Numbered from the stretch's first letter, positions 24,692-34,234 are shown. The stretch: DNA of 63,002 bases from Tolypothrix campylonemoides VB511288 (GCA_000828075.3 JXCB02000027.1:859934-922935), one strand, 5' to 3'. Made by a program: numbers and translations. The notes: generated from the letters alone by a model not told the origin.

Positions 24692-25462
24692 ATGATGATG
24701 GCATTGACAGCATATGGATCGCTGTGTACCGAGGTTTATAACCTTACAAAGCCTATCGGTGGAGAGTATCCTGACGTTCCATACTACATCAAACATCTGT
24801 CCAAAATTGGTGGCAGAATTCTTGAGGCGATGGTTGGGACGGGACGGCTACTCATCCCGCTGCTAGAAGCTAATTTGAACGTTGAGGGCATCGATTCCTC
24901 AGAAGATATGCTTGCTTCTTGCCGTCACCACTGTACACAAAGGGGGTTGGCACCAGTTCTCCATCATGGTTACGTAGAAAATCTTGACCTAAGCGGCAAA
25001 TTCAAGGCGATCGTCGTGTCCTTCGGTTCGTTTATGTTGCTAGAGAAGCGAAATGCTGCTGTCGCCGCTCTGCAAGCTTTTGCAAAACACCTTGAACCGC
25101 AGGGTCGAATCTTCATCGATTTGGAATTGCCCATCGAAGATTTTAAGACTGAGAACATTGTGAAGCAGCGATCGCCCATTGAATGTCTGGATGGTTCAAT
25201 AATCTTGATGCAAATGACTTCTCGCATCGACTGGCTCAATCAACTCAACATGAGCGTGATTCGCTACGAAAAGTGGAAGGACGGAGAACTCATTGCCACA
25301 GAGTTACAACGGTTTCCTCTGCACTGGTTTGGGCGAGATGAATTTATCATGTGTTTGCAGGAAAACGGTTACAAGGACATCTCCCTATGCGCCAACTATA
25401 CTGACGGTCAACAACCAAGTTCCCACAAAGACACCTTGTGTTTCTCCGCAGTACTGGCATGA
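24692..25462 (+). CDS. class I SAM-dependent methyltransferase
   Basis: 256 residues from the first ATG of an ATGATGATG run at 24692. Motif I is degenerate but clear (RILEAMVGTGRLLIPLLEAN), followed by VEGIDSSEDML and an Asp/Glu-bearing HGYVENLDL. The fold is that of bacterial small-molecule methyltransferases; the substrate is unknown. It sits between the repeat element 24465-24569 and ssrA. Confidence 0.82.
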   Translation: MMMALTAYGSLCTEVYNLTKPIGGEYPDVPYYIKHLSKIGGRILEAMVGTGRLLIPLLEANLNVEGIDSSEDMLASCRHHCTQRGLAPVLHHGYVENLDLSGKFKAIVVSFGSFMLLEKRNAAVAALQAFAKHLEPQGRIFIDLELPIEDFKTENIVKQRSPIECLDGSIILMQMTSRIDWLNQLNMSVIRYEKWKDGELIATELQRFPLHWFGRDEFIMCLQENGYKDISLCANYTDGQQPSSHKDTLCFSAVLA

Positions 25463-25544
25463 ACCAGAAGACCGTATTCAAAATCTAAAACCCTGAGTGG
25501 CACATCTGAAAATTGCATATTATAATGAGATATATAAACCACAC

Positions 25545-25930
25545 GGGGCTTTAACGGTTTCGACGTGGTGGCGAAAGCTGCTCTATGATTCAGGTCGAGA
25601 GTGAGTCGTCTCTCGAAAATCAAAGGCTCAAAAAAAAGTAAATGCGAACAACATCGTACCTTTTGCTCGTAAGCAAGCTGTAGTAGCTGCCTAATAATCT
25701 CTAACAGATTCGAGCGTCTCTAGTTTGACTCCGTTAAGGGCTAGAGACCAACCCCCAACGGATGCTCTAGCAAGTCTCTCTGGTTGGCTTGTTAGCTAAG
25801 ACTTAACCAGAGCATCCTAGCGTTCGGGATAATGAACGTTTCCCGCCTTGAGGATCAGAAAGGCTAAGCCTGTGAATGAGTGGGGGGTCAATACCCATTG
25901 CGGACATGGGTTCAATTCCCATAAGCTCCA
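25545..25930 (+). ncRNA. ssrA: tmRNA (SsrA)
   Basis: The 5' end GGGGCTTTAACGGTTTCGAC and the 3' end TTCAATTCCC...AGCTCCA form the tRNA-like acceptor and T arm (GGGGCU pairs with AGCUCC, discriminator A; CCA is not fully encoded). The resume codon opens a tag frame at 25644-25694 encoding ANNIVPFARKQAVVAA then TAA, a cyanobacterial-type proteolysis tag. Pseudoknot-forming segments lie downstream. It rescues stalled ribosomes with SmpB. One continuous molecule, not permuted. Confidence 0.97.
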
Positions 25931-26314
25931 CTTATAGATAAAAGATAGAATCCATCTAGTCAAGTTACAACTAGGTGGATTTTGTCTTTCAACGGATACT
26001 TTGCCTAGTGCCAATATTAATTTGAGTTCTCGAAAATCTGACTGTTCACGTCATGTGGAAAAGTCCACAAAAAATCTAACTTTCAAACCCAAAATTCTTG
26101 CGTCTCTCTCCTATAAGGAGAGAGATTTAGAGAGAGGTTTTCCAGATACCGTGAAAAGTAAGCTCGAAAATCTCATTAAAAAGTGTACGTTTAATCCGAA
26201 ACTTCACTTCTATTAACTTTTGATAAAGGTCATCTAGATTTTCTATGATGATTTGTAAGGATTCAGGTGGGGGGGAGTTGACAGGGGTTACATCCGTAGG
26301 GGAACATCACCAAT
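25931..26314. other. spacer between ssrA and IS66; no gene seen
   Basis: Contains an inverted pair CTCTCTCC...GGAGAGAG at about 26103-26123. The probable left end of the IS66 element is near 26254 (TGTAAGGATTCAGGTGGG). A 71-codon frame at 26001 lacks an ATG and looks spurious. Confidence 0.5.
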
Positions 26315-27166
26315 ATGACAAATCGCGTGCCCCAAGAATCAAACGAAGATGAGTTGTACCAATTGTCAAAAGAACAGTTGGTCGAAATCATCAAGAAGCT
26401 TCAAAACGAAATCACGCGGCTCAAAGAAAGTTTAAACCTCGACAGCAAAACATCATCAAAGCCACCCTCAAGCGACATACTCAAAAAATCCGAGAAGAAA
26501 AAACCAGAACCTGAAACTGAGGGAACAAAGACAAAACGAAAACCTGGTGGACAACCCGGACACGAAGGGAAAACCCGTAAGGGATTTGGGCGCTTTGACC
26601 GAATCGAGATTCTACGTCCCGAAGCATGTCCCAACTGTGGAGGAACGCACCTAGCTGGTATCAATGTTGAAGTTCAGCAAGTCGCGCAGTTGGTGGCAAA
26701 TCCGATTGAAATCGTTGAATATCATCGTCATCATTGTCAATGTACACATTGCGGTACGTCATGTAGTGCCACGTGGTCGGACGAGATGATTCCTGGACAA
26801 GACTTGGGGGTTCGACTCCAAGCACTTTTGGGATGGTTAGGGAATTACGCGCATATGCCATATGCCAAGATGCGCGAGTTGTTATTTGAATTGGGTGGAA
26901 TCGATATTGGTGAGGGGACGCTCGTAGCGACCAATCAACGTGTCGCTCAGGCAATTGAACCACCAGTTAAAGCATTGGGTACATGGGTGCAAAACGAGCA
27001 ACCAAATGTCCACGTTGACGAAACCCCGTGGTCTGTTAAGGGAGTCAAGGAGTGGTTGTGGGTAATTGCCAATTCCAATTTTTGTTTGTTTCATGCTGCG
27101 GATACACGGTCGCGTGCCGAACTCGAACACTTATTGGGAACTGAATATGGGTGTGGTCAAAAGTAG
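26315..27166 (+). pseudogene. IS66-family transposase, 3' truncated
   Basis: 283 codons of an IS66 transposase whose full length is near 480-500. Present are the N-terminal leucine-zipper-like segment (QLVEIIKKLQNEITRLKESL), SSKPPSSD, the GGQPGHEGKTR motif, the zinc-finger block (CPNCGG...CQCTHCG) and the start of the DDE core (HVDETPWSVKG). The frame then ends in unrelated sequence (EYGCGQK, stop). The rest of the DDE domain and the right end are gone, so the element cannot move by itself. Truncation was presumably caused by the rearrangements that created the next elements. Confidence 0.88.
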
Positions 27167-27226
27167 TTGGTAGTGAGCGATCGCTTAATATATGCAGTTC
27201 CGGGATAATGATAATCAAGTGGGTGG

Positions 27227-27259
27227 GATGGGGAGGTGAGCGTAGCTCACCTCCCCATC
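27227..27259. terminator. perfect 15-bp hairpin with 3-nt loop
   Basis: GATGGGGAGGTGAGC, GTA, GCTCACCTCCCCATC. A very stable structure downstream of the truncated transposase; possibly a repeat-element palindrome or a terminator without a clear U-run. Confidence 0.55.
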
Positions 27260-27372
27260 TAATTAATAAATATCCTCAAGTCAAGCACAGCAATGTAACA
27301 AAATTTTGACTTCACAAAGTAGCGAAATATGGGAGTCTTTTAAGAAGATGTGAATCCAGATTGGATAGTTCC

Positions 27373-27726
27373 ATGAATCAAAATTACTCTGATATTATCG
27401 AACAAGTGAGCCAAATCCTACTTCAAGCTATTCAAGAAAGAGAAGATTTTTTGTGCGAAAATGTGAAACTTTTTAGTTGCCTCACTAGCTAAACTACTCC
27501 GTTTAGTAGGGCAGCAACGAAAGTAAATGCTATTCAATAGTTTGGCAGAGCAAGTGACACAAGAAGAAAAACAAAAAGGTTTAGTAATCCATCGACATTC
27601 TCGCCTCAAATACTCAGTAATATTTGGTAATATAGAAATTAATTCTCCTTATCTATGGGACAAAAAACATCACGCCCGGAATCAGTCCTGTTAAAGAAAG
27701 ATTGGGAATTAAGTCGGGAGAGCGAC
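27373..27726 (+). pseudogene. decayed transposase fragment
   Basis: Three broken frames read in series: MNQNYSDIIEQVSQILLQ from 27373 to a stop near 27490. Then a frame through FNSLAEQVTQEEKQKGLVIH and INSPYLWDKKHHA. A shifted frame follows, GISPVKERLGIKSGERRDL, ending exactly at the left end of the IS701-type element. The SPYL...SPVKERLGI pattern resembles ISKra4-like transposases; the family call is tentative. The IS701-type element cut it. Confidence 0.5.
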
Positions 27727-29085
27727 GGGACTTAAACAAAAAAAGAAAAAAGAATAGGGTATAATGCTTGACGGGCATAGGTTTCACGTTAAAGTAACAC
27801 CCAATGAAAGAGACAACCCCCGCAGCCATGCCACCGTGTTTTGAGAAATGGTGTCAACGGTTTGATGAAGCGTTTACTCATAAAGCTCAAAAAAGAGGTT
27901 TTAGGCATTATTTAGGAGGATTATTGGGGGAAAGTGAGAGAAAAAACGTGTTTCAGATGGCATCTAACACGATAGGGGTCGAATACCATCAATTACACCA
28001 CTTTTTAACTGAAGCTCCATGGTCTGATTTGAAGGTAAATGAGCTGAGATTAGAGACGATGAACAAGTGTAGTCAAACGAGAATAAGTAGAGGATTTAGC
28101 TTAATAATTGATGATTCAGGTCATAGAAAAAGTGGGAATTTTACTGATGGAGTGGGAAGGCAGTATATTGGAGAGATTGGTAAAACAGATAATGGGATAG
28201 TAGTGGTAACAACGCATTTGTACGATGGACGAAAAAGCTTACCATTAGATATAGAGCTATACCAGCACGCGGATTCCTTAGCATTAGGTAAACAAGACTG
28301 TGAATTTGAGAAAAAAAGTGAACTGGCAATCAAGTTAATAGACAGAACATTGGCGCGAAAATATCAACCAGGAATTGTACTGATAGATGCTGGATATGGC
28401 AACAATACATCGTTCTTATTAGAGTTAGAGAAGAGACAACTAAAGTACGTGGGAGGATTAGCCAAAAATCGAAAAATAAGTCTCAGCATATCAGAAAATG
28501 TTCAACAAACAATGAGGCTAGATGAATTAGCACAAAGCCTGTCTCAAGAGGCTTTCACCAAGGTTGAACTCAACTTAGATAAACCGAAAACAGTATGGGT
28601 AGTAACTAGAGAAGTAGAGATATCACAACTCGTAGGAAAGCGAAATATTGCTATCGTTATGAATGCTGACACTTTCTCCGAAGCGACTGATATTGACTAC
28701 TTTATCACTAATGTTTCTACATCAATTGTTTCGCCTGAGTGGATAGTTAATACCTATGGAGAAAGAAATTGGGTGGAAGTTTTCTATAGGGAAGCCAAGG
28801 GTTGGCTAGGGTTAAAAGAATATCAAGTTCGAGATAAAACAAGTCTACTTCGACATTTTATCTTGGTTTTTTGTGCATATACTTTTATTCTTTGGCATCA
28901 GATGACTGGAGGCTTGAGACGAAGGTGGGCAAACAAACCTTTGAATACCTTTACTGAAGCTTTGGAAGCATTTAGAACAGCTATGTCTTACCGTTTCTTT
29001 GATTGGTTGAATAATAATCGTGACGTATTTGCCGCTTACAAAGCTAGTTTAGGCTACATTTGGGCTTAATTTTTGTTTAAGTCCC
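27727..29085 (+). mobile_element. IS701-type insertion sequence, apparently complete
   Basis: 1359 bp bounded by a perfect 16-bp terminal inverted repeat GGGACTTAAACAAAAA (27727-27742) and its complement (29070-29085), with one transposase gene inside. No target duplication is visible (CGAC on the left, ACTA on the right). A deletion or recombination after insertion is therefore likely: its left flank is a transposase remnant and its right flank is the 3' part of a NACHT gene. Confidence 0.88.
27804..29069 (+). CDS. IS701-family transposase
   Basis: 421 residues, full length for the family. The DDE catalytic residues are readable: Asp in LIIDDSGHRKSG, Asp in VLIDAGYGNNTS and Glu in WVEVFYREAKGWLGL. 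GVGRQYIGEIGK after the first Asp is typical of IS701. The frame is intact and both element ends are present, so it may be active. It ends 16 bp before the right end of the element. Confidence 0.92.
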   Translation: MKETTPAAMPPCFEKWCQRFDEAFTHKAQKRGFRHYLGGLLGESERKNVFQMASNTIGVEYHQLHHFLTEAPWSDLKVNELRLETMNKCSQTRISRGFSLIIDDSGHRKSGNFTDGVGRQYIGEIGKTDNGIVVVTTHLYDGRKSLPLDIELYQHADSLALGKQDCEFEKKSELAIKLIDRTLARKYQPGIVLIDAGYGNNTSFLLELEKRQLKYVGGLAKNRKISLSISENVQQTMRLDELAQSLSQEAFTKVELNLDKPKTVWVVTREVEISQLVGKRNIAIVMNADTFSEATDIDYFITNVSTSIVSPEWIVNTYGERNWVEVFYREAKGWLGLKEYQVRDKTSLLRHFILVFCAYTFILWHQMTGGLRRRWANKPLNTFTEALEAFRTAMSYRFFDWLNNNRDVFAAYKASLGYIWA

Positions 29086-30827
29086 ACTAAGCTTTTTGCC
29101 ACTCGCCCAGGGGTAAAATCATCCTTGGAGTTGCCGATGAAGTTGACAAGGGCATTAATGGCTTTTGGGCGATATGTCTCTGATAGTACTGCGTTAGCTG
29201 CTTCTAAAGGAGGAGAGTTTGTGATAAGTTTGTCAATGAAGGAAGTTTTAAAACCCCACTTAACGATTTGCTCTACGATTTCATCGGCTCTTGAACATTC
29301 TCCAAATTCAGCAATTCCTGCTGCGGCTAAAAAATAAGCTCGATACTTATAATATTTACCGCATCCGTCCTGAAACTTTACTAATGCCTTGATAAACTCT
29401 TCCTTGTGTACTTTTTCCACATCTTCTCGCCCCAACCACAGCAAAATCACCTGCTTCCATTGGGGTTCAAATATGCGATAAGTTCCTTGGGATGGGTTGT
29501 TGGGGACGTGGTTAAGCAAAAAGTGCCAATCATCAATCGCTAATGCCGCAAAATATTCCTGAAATGTGGCATGGTAGAAAGCATAGAACGGTTCATCTGT
29601 TTGTTTATCTCGATCTACCTGATTCAGCCACCCTAAACGACAAGCGCGATTAAACAGATTCTCTCCCATCACCTGGTAAGCAAAGTTCTGTCCAATGCGA
29701 AATCGGGTTTTTCCAGAAGCTATCGCCTCCCGTGCCAACTTTCCTAAAGCTGCATTCAACTTATCCCGTTGCGCGGGCGTTGTTGGAAATTCAGCTTGTT
29801 TCCACTCATAGTGGTATAGTGTAAATCGCTTGTAAAGTGCAGCTTGAGTTTCTGGTAAATCCTTAGTCGTGTCCCAGACTTGACACATCAAAGCTAATCT
29901 CAAGGGGTTTTTTACCAAGTCAAGCAAGCGTTCTCTCCCGGATTCATTCAGCTTTTGCCATAGCTGTTCCCCTTCCTGGATTATAGATGTTTTGGGAAAG
30001 GAAGGATTTTTCAGATTCTTCGCTTCACTGACGTTACGCTCAGAATGACACACCTCACTTTCCTCTTCCTTAGCCCGTTGGAACCAAGCCAGAATAAAAT
30101 CCCGTACTTGCTCGCTGCTAAACTCCTGAGTTTTGAAATTCTGGAAATCAAGCAGATTTTTGGTGCTAGCATCCCAGACATTTAACCGACAAGTTAACAC
30201 AACTCGCGCCGCTGCAAGTTTGCTAATGTCTTGGCTAATCTTATTTAAAGCGTCAACAGAGAATGCCGCTTGCATCTCATCCAAACCATCCAGCAGAAAC
30301 CACACCCGCTGTTGCTGCAACAATTCTTGCAGTTGGTTTGGTGTCATTGGATTGTCAAGCCAACGTTTCAGCAGGTATTTTTTCAGCGTGTTCCCCGACA
30401 AATTGCTCAAAGGAATATAGATCGGCAAGGCGTTATGCTCAATTAAGTACTTGCCTATCTTTTCCAGCAAGGTAGACTTTCCCGCTCCTGGTTCTCCGAT
30501 AATCGCTATATTCTTGCTTTTGGTGTTGGAAGCATCCCCAATCACCTCTGTGAGAAATTTTTCATGCTCATAAGTCGTCTTGATAACTTCCTTAGTGAGT
30601 TGATACGCAAGCATTCCCTTTTCAGGTGAGATATCCTCACTGCGGCGAGGCTGTTGTTTGCGTTCAACCAGTCCTAAAGGTACATAAATATCGAGTTCAA
30701 ATCCCCTTCCTGTTGCTAGCCGTCGCTGGCGATTAACATCAAGTTGCTGTTGGAATTTGTTTTGGCAGACTTCGCGCCAATTGATGGGAGTTAACTTTAC
30801 CCGAATCTTCCCGTCGGGCGACTCCAG
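29049..30827 (-). pseudogene. NACHT-domain NTPase, cut off at both ends
   Basis: Reading minus from 30827, the frame continues directly after a TGA (30830-30828) with LESPDGKIRVKLTPINWREV and DIYVPLGLVERKQQPRR, typical linker sequence of cyanobacterial NACHT proteins. No ATG, GTG or TTG occurs until an ATG at 30614 (MLAYQLTKEV, 521 residues onward). Walker A is IIGEPGAGKSTLL, Walker B WFLLDGLDEMQ, then the FYHATFQEYFAALA motif. The last 12 residues (GLKQKLSPNVA region) are encoded by the right end of the IS701 element, so the sensor domain is lost. Re-initiation at 30614 could still give a product. An interspersed-repeat peptide (CHSERNVSEAKNL) sits in the middle. Confidence 0.8.
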
Positions 30828-31268
30828 TCAAGAAGGGGGAGTATTGTAGTTAAAGGTAATGTTGTGACCACTGCCGCCTTGAAAGGTGGGAGCATTAGCA
30901 TCGTTAGATTGAAAAGCTTCACCACCGTAAACATTTTGGACATTGCGTCCTTCAATTTTATCTATATTAATTTCTTGGTTAATTTCTTGGGCAAGCTGTT
31001 GAATGTCTTGGGCAAATTTTGCATCTGTGTCCATTGCGACTTGTAAGTAAGCAGTGATTAAATCAACATCTGCCTTTGAGCCTTCTTTCTGTGCTTTCGC
31101 CAGCGTCTGTTCTAATTTCTGATTACCCTTGAACCTCTGCCAAATTTTTTCGCGGAGATTGTTTAACTTGTTTAATACGCTTGCTGTCAGGGTTTCTGCG
31201 GTTTTTTCTATGGCTTTACTAAATGCTAAAGTGGCGATCGCAGCTGCTGTCAGTGTTGCTGGTTCCAT
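30828..31268 (-). pseudogene. N-terminal part of the NACHT protein, separated by an in-frame TGA
   Basis: 146 codons starting MEPATLTAAAIATLAFSKAI, a helical N-terminal domain found at the head of many cyanobacterial NACHT/STAND proteins. It ends GGSGHNITFNYNTPPS then TGA. The next codons, in the same frame, carry the usual continuation into the NACHT linker. The most likely reading is a nonsense mutation in one formerly continuous gene. A naturally separate small protein is the alternative. Confidence 0.65.
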
Positions 31269-31755
31269 AAATTATCTAATTGTAGATATTTCTATATTAC
31301 TTATACCGTAGCATCTACAAGTTTTACGGAAAAAACCTAGTGATAGCGAAATCACTGTCCTCTAGCTCAGAAAGCCTTTGCGTGACGATATTTTCACTCC
31401 ACTTTAGTGGGCTTCAACTATTAGCCTACGGTTTTAACCGCAGGCGTCGGGCTAATTAAACACAACGGTTACAAAATTTATGTCTTTTGCTACAAATTAG
31501 TTGACATAAATATCATTTCGCCAACAATTCTTAAGTAAAATATCTCAGCAAAATTATGAAAAAAATGATATAATTACGTCTCCTTTCCCAGACTATCAAT
31601 AACAATTTTTAAGTAAAAAAATAAGCCAATAAATAGTAATTATAACTACATCTTGATTTTTATAAAAAATAAAATTTGTGACAACTTTACAAAACTAATT
31701 ATGAGCAAAATAGAGGCAGAAAAGAAGACTGAAAATTTGTGCTTGGAGACGACGA
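31269..31755. other. AT-rich spacer upstream of the flavodiiron fragment
   Basis: 487 bp without a gene. 31396-31455 holds small hairpins (CCACTTTAGTGG; CCTACGGTTTTAACCGCAGG), a type often seen in palindromic units near IS200-like ends. 31460-31750 is very AT-rich and probably carries the flavodiiron promoter; no NtcA-type GTA-N8-TAC was found by eye. Confidence 0.5.
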
Positions 31756-32157
31756 ATGGTAGCGCTTGCAGAGAACGTCCAAAAACGGCTCACAATACAA
31801 ACGGTCGAAATAGCTCCTAACACAACAGCAATTCGCTGTCTTGATTGGGACCGCGATCGCTTTGATATAGAATTCGGATTACAAAACGGTACAACATACA
31901 ACTCATATCTCATCCGGGGTGACAGGACAGTCCTTGTTGACACCTCTCACACCAAGTTTCGCGACCTCTATTTAGAAACGCTCAAAAGCCTGATAAACCC
32001 TAAGGCGATTGATTACATTATTGTCAGCCACACAGAGCCAGACCACAGCGGCTTAGTTGAAGACGTTCTCCAGTTAGCTCCCAGAGCGACCGTCTTAGCG
32101 TCAAAAGTCGCACTCCAGTTTTTGGAAAACCTGGTACAACACAAGTTAATAGTGTAA
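31756..32157 (+). pseudogene. flavodiiron protein N-terminal fragment (Flv3-like), interrupted
   Basis: 133 codons against about 570 for a complete cyanobacterial Flv. The metallo-beta-lactamase-like start is intact: TAIRCLDWDRDRFDIEFGLQ, NSYLIRGDRTVLVDTSH, and VSHTEPDHSGL with the H-x-E-x-D-H ligands of the di-iron site, which suggests the Flv3 rather than the Flv1 type. Homology stops after LASKVALQFLENLV, where a histidine and the next beta-sheet should follow. The frame then ends in QHKLIV and a stop. An XisF-like recombinase begins 36 bp later. The other 430 or so codons are not in this window. Flavodiiron proteins reduce O2 to water; in heterocysts they protect nitrogenase. Confidence 0.85.
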
Positions 32158-32169
32158 AGTAAGTTGTGT
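32139..32169. other. imperfect dyad at the flavodiiron break (candidate recombination site)
   Basis: ACACAAGTTA (32139-32148) and TAAGTTGTGT (32160-32169) are complementary at nine of ten positions around an 11-nt centre, right at the point where Flv homology ends (about 32136). It is a candidate binding or crossover site for the adjacent serine recombinase. The partner site is not in the window. Confidence 0.4.
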
Positions 32170-32192
32170 AATTGTTACATGGCTTATGTTCT

Positions 32193-33779
32193 ATGGATTC
32201 TACCGTTTTTGAGTCTTGGGGCTATGCGAGGGTATCGACCGACGAGCAAGCGCAGGACAAAGACGCACTTCTCAAGCAAATGCAGAGGTTGAGAGATGCT
32301 GGTGTTAGTAAAATATTTTTCGATATCGACAAACGCACCAAGCATGACCGCAAGGGTCTGCTGAACTTAATTAAAGCAGTCCAAGAACTCCCGGTTAATC
32401 ACAATATCAGATTCTTAAAATTTACTCGATTAGATAGAGTTGCAGCATCACAAGTCATCTTTTATAAACTTATAAGTGAACTTCAAAAGAAAAAGATTAA
32501 ACCAGTTGCTCTTGATGACCCGTTCGACTTGGATTCTGTTGGTGGGGAATTAACGGTTGATATTCGCTTAGATGTAGCTAAGCATGAGGTTAAAATGTTG
32601 GGCTTGCGAATTCGTAAGGAGCGTGAACTCCGGCGCAAAGAAAAGAAAAGTAATTTTTATGCTCCATTTGGTTACAAAATTGAAAGTGACAAATACGTTT
32701 TTAATAATGACCCATGTATTTGTCTTATTGATAACAAGCAAGAGTTGTCGGTCGTTGAAGTTGCACAACTCATATTGAAAATATTTTATCAAATTGGTAG
32801 CTGCACACAAACTGCTAAGAAATTAAATGAATTCTTTGGTATCGGTTCAAAATGTTCTGAAAAATATGTCAGACAATCAGGTAATTATTCAATTGATGAA
32901 GATGATACGCTCACCCAAAAAACATTAAAGAAAAAAGTAGACGAAAAGTCTAATGCTGGGCTGCGTTACCCATACTCAGGACTGAGATGGACGACCACTG
33001 GCATTCGAGATTGGTTAACTAATCCAGTGCTGGCTGGTGGTACTCCTTATGGTACGGTTAAGGAAAATGGTTACAAAAAGCCTTTTGATGAAATCAATGT
33101 TTTTTGGAACACACACGACGACCAAGCATTAATTACATTTCAACAGCACCAAGAAATTAAAGAAATTATCCGTAGTAACCGAAAGAATGCGTGGGCATCA
33201 GTTGGCGATCGCAATCCCCAAAAACTGAATATATTTCAGGGTTTAGTATTTTGTGCGAAGTGCAACGCTAAATTCGTCAAGGTTGCAACCTATCAAAGCA
33301 AAGACGGCAAATTCAAATCATATTACCAATGCACGTACTACCTTAAAACTGGTATGTGCCAGCATAGAACTGCGATAACCAACTTTGATCTTGAAGAGCA
33401 GCTTGTGGAATTCTTGGTCAAGGAAGCAGAACGCCTTTCTGTACTAGGAGAACAAGCCAGTATGCCTGCAGGAGAAAGTAAAGAATTACTGGAGTTGCGA
33501 TCGCAACTCCAAGCTCTTGAATCTATCCCTGGAAATAACCCCGCGATCGAGACTGCTAAACAGGGGTTGCGGCTGCAAATTGCTGAATTACTTGAAAGTG
33601 GAGAAAGAACTCACCAGGCGCAACTCATCAGCCGAGAAAGGATTATAGCCGCATTCAGCAACAAAGATTTTTGGAAAGGTATACAAAACCCTGTGGATAA
33701 AAAACGTCTGCTGCGCGAGTGCATTATATGTGCGGTTGTGGATGAAGGGAAAGTGGTAGAGGTGAGGTTACGGGTTTAG
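32193..33779 (+). CDS. XisF-like large serine recombinase
   Basis: 528 residues from the ATG at 32193; a TTG at 32172 is less likely. The N-terminal resolvase domain has catalytic Ser15 in GYARVSTDEQ and Arg-bearing LKFTRLDRVAAS. A recombinase domain follows (GLRWTTTGIRDWLTNPVLAG). Then a zinc-ribbon (CAKC ... CTYYLKTGMCQ) and a C-terminal coiled coil. The architecture and the unusual WGYxRVS start resemble XisF, which excises the fdxN element during heterocyst differentiation. It lies 36 bp after a truncated flavodiiron frame, in the same orientation, as expected at the edge of such an element. No xisH or xisI homologue was recognised nearby. Confidence 0.87.
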   Translation: MDSTVFESWGYARVSTDEQAQDKDALLKQMQRLRDAGVSKIFFDIDKRTKHDRKGLLNLIKAVQELPVNHNIRFLKFTRLDRVAASQVIFYKLISELQKKKIKPVALDDPFDLDSVGGELTVDIRLDVAKHEVKMLGLRIRKERELRRKEKKSNFYAPFGYKIESDKYVFNNDPCICLIDNKQELSVVEVAQLILKIFYQIGSCTQTAKKLNEFFGIGSKCSEKYVRQSGNYSIDEDDTLTQKTLKKKVDEKSNAGLRYPYSGLRWTTTGIRDWLTNPVLAGGTPYGTVKENGYKKPFDEINVFWNTHDDQALITFQQHQEIKEIIRSNRKNAWASVGDRNPQKLNIFQGLVFCAKCNAKFVKVATYQSKDGKFKSYYQCTYYLKTGMCQHRTAITNFDLEEQLVEFLVKEAERLSVLGEQASMPAGESKELLELRSQLQALESIPGNNPAIETAKQGLRLQIAELLESGERTHQAQLISRERIIAAFSNKDFWKGIQNPVDKKRLLRECIICAVVDEGKVVEVRLRV

Positions 33780-33930
33780 ACAAAGGTGTAGTGAGGTCTG
33801 AATCGTCTAATATAGCAGGATTAGACTTATGTGTCCGTTTTTTTTCAGCAGCTTGCCGAACTTCGTATTCACATACGAGGCGTGCAATCATCTCAGCAAC
33901 CGACTCAACTCCTTCATAAGGCTTATGCAT
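33724..33930 (-). CDS. possible small protein, unrecognised
   Basis: 68 codons from ATG 33930 (MHKPYEGVESVAEMIARLVCEY), overlapping the end of the recombinase gene by 56 bp on the other strand. The first 40 residues look like a compact helical protein; the tail (PVTSPLPLSLHPQPHI) is antisense to the recombinase. No ribosome binding site is seen. It may be real and truncated or spurious. Confidence 0.25.
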   Translation of the reverse strand: MHKPYEGVESVAEMIARLVCEYEVRQAAEKKRTHKSNPAILDDSDLTTPLSKPVTSPLPLSLHPQPHI

Positions 33931-34234
33931 AATACTCAACGAATATTCACAATTCAAAAGTAAACACTTGCCCAAAGATGTGCTGTAGCGTAAGACGCGA
34001 TCGCAGATTATCAGAATGTTTCAAATGATCCAAATGCCGAAACTGGCATCTTGCATTAAGAAAAATAGATGTTATTTTCACACTCAGTACGAAGCTAAAA
34101 GCCCTCATTTTAGCTATAAAAGCCCATAAAAGTGATGTAACTTTATTGCGCTGCTTTTTCCTCGTACGCAGGTTTATACAGATAGGTGTGAATTGCAGCA
34201 TAGCAGTCAGAATTGGCGATCGCTCTCAGTTCAG

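Noticed and set aside
25463-25544. Separate small RNA or gene just before ssrA
   Set aside because: The 82-bp stretch is AT-rich and best explained as the ssrA promoter (TATAATGAG near 25521).
26001-26216. 71-codon plus frame between ssrA and the IS66 remnant
   Set aside because: No ATG, no ribosome site, no family resemblance, and the sequence includes a palindromic repeat.
32584-32778. Small plus frame inside the recombinase gene that could be an xisH or xisI partner
   Set aside because: It is an out-of-frame shadow of the recombinase and bears no XisH or XisI motif.
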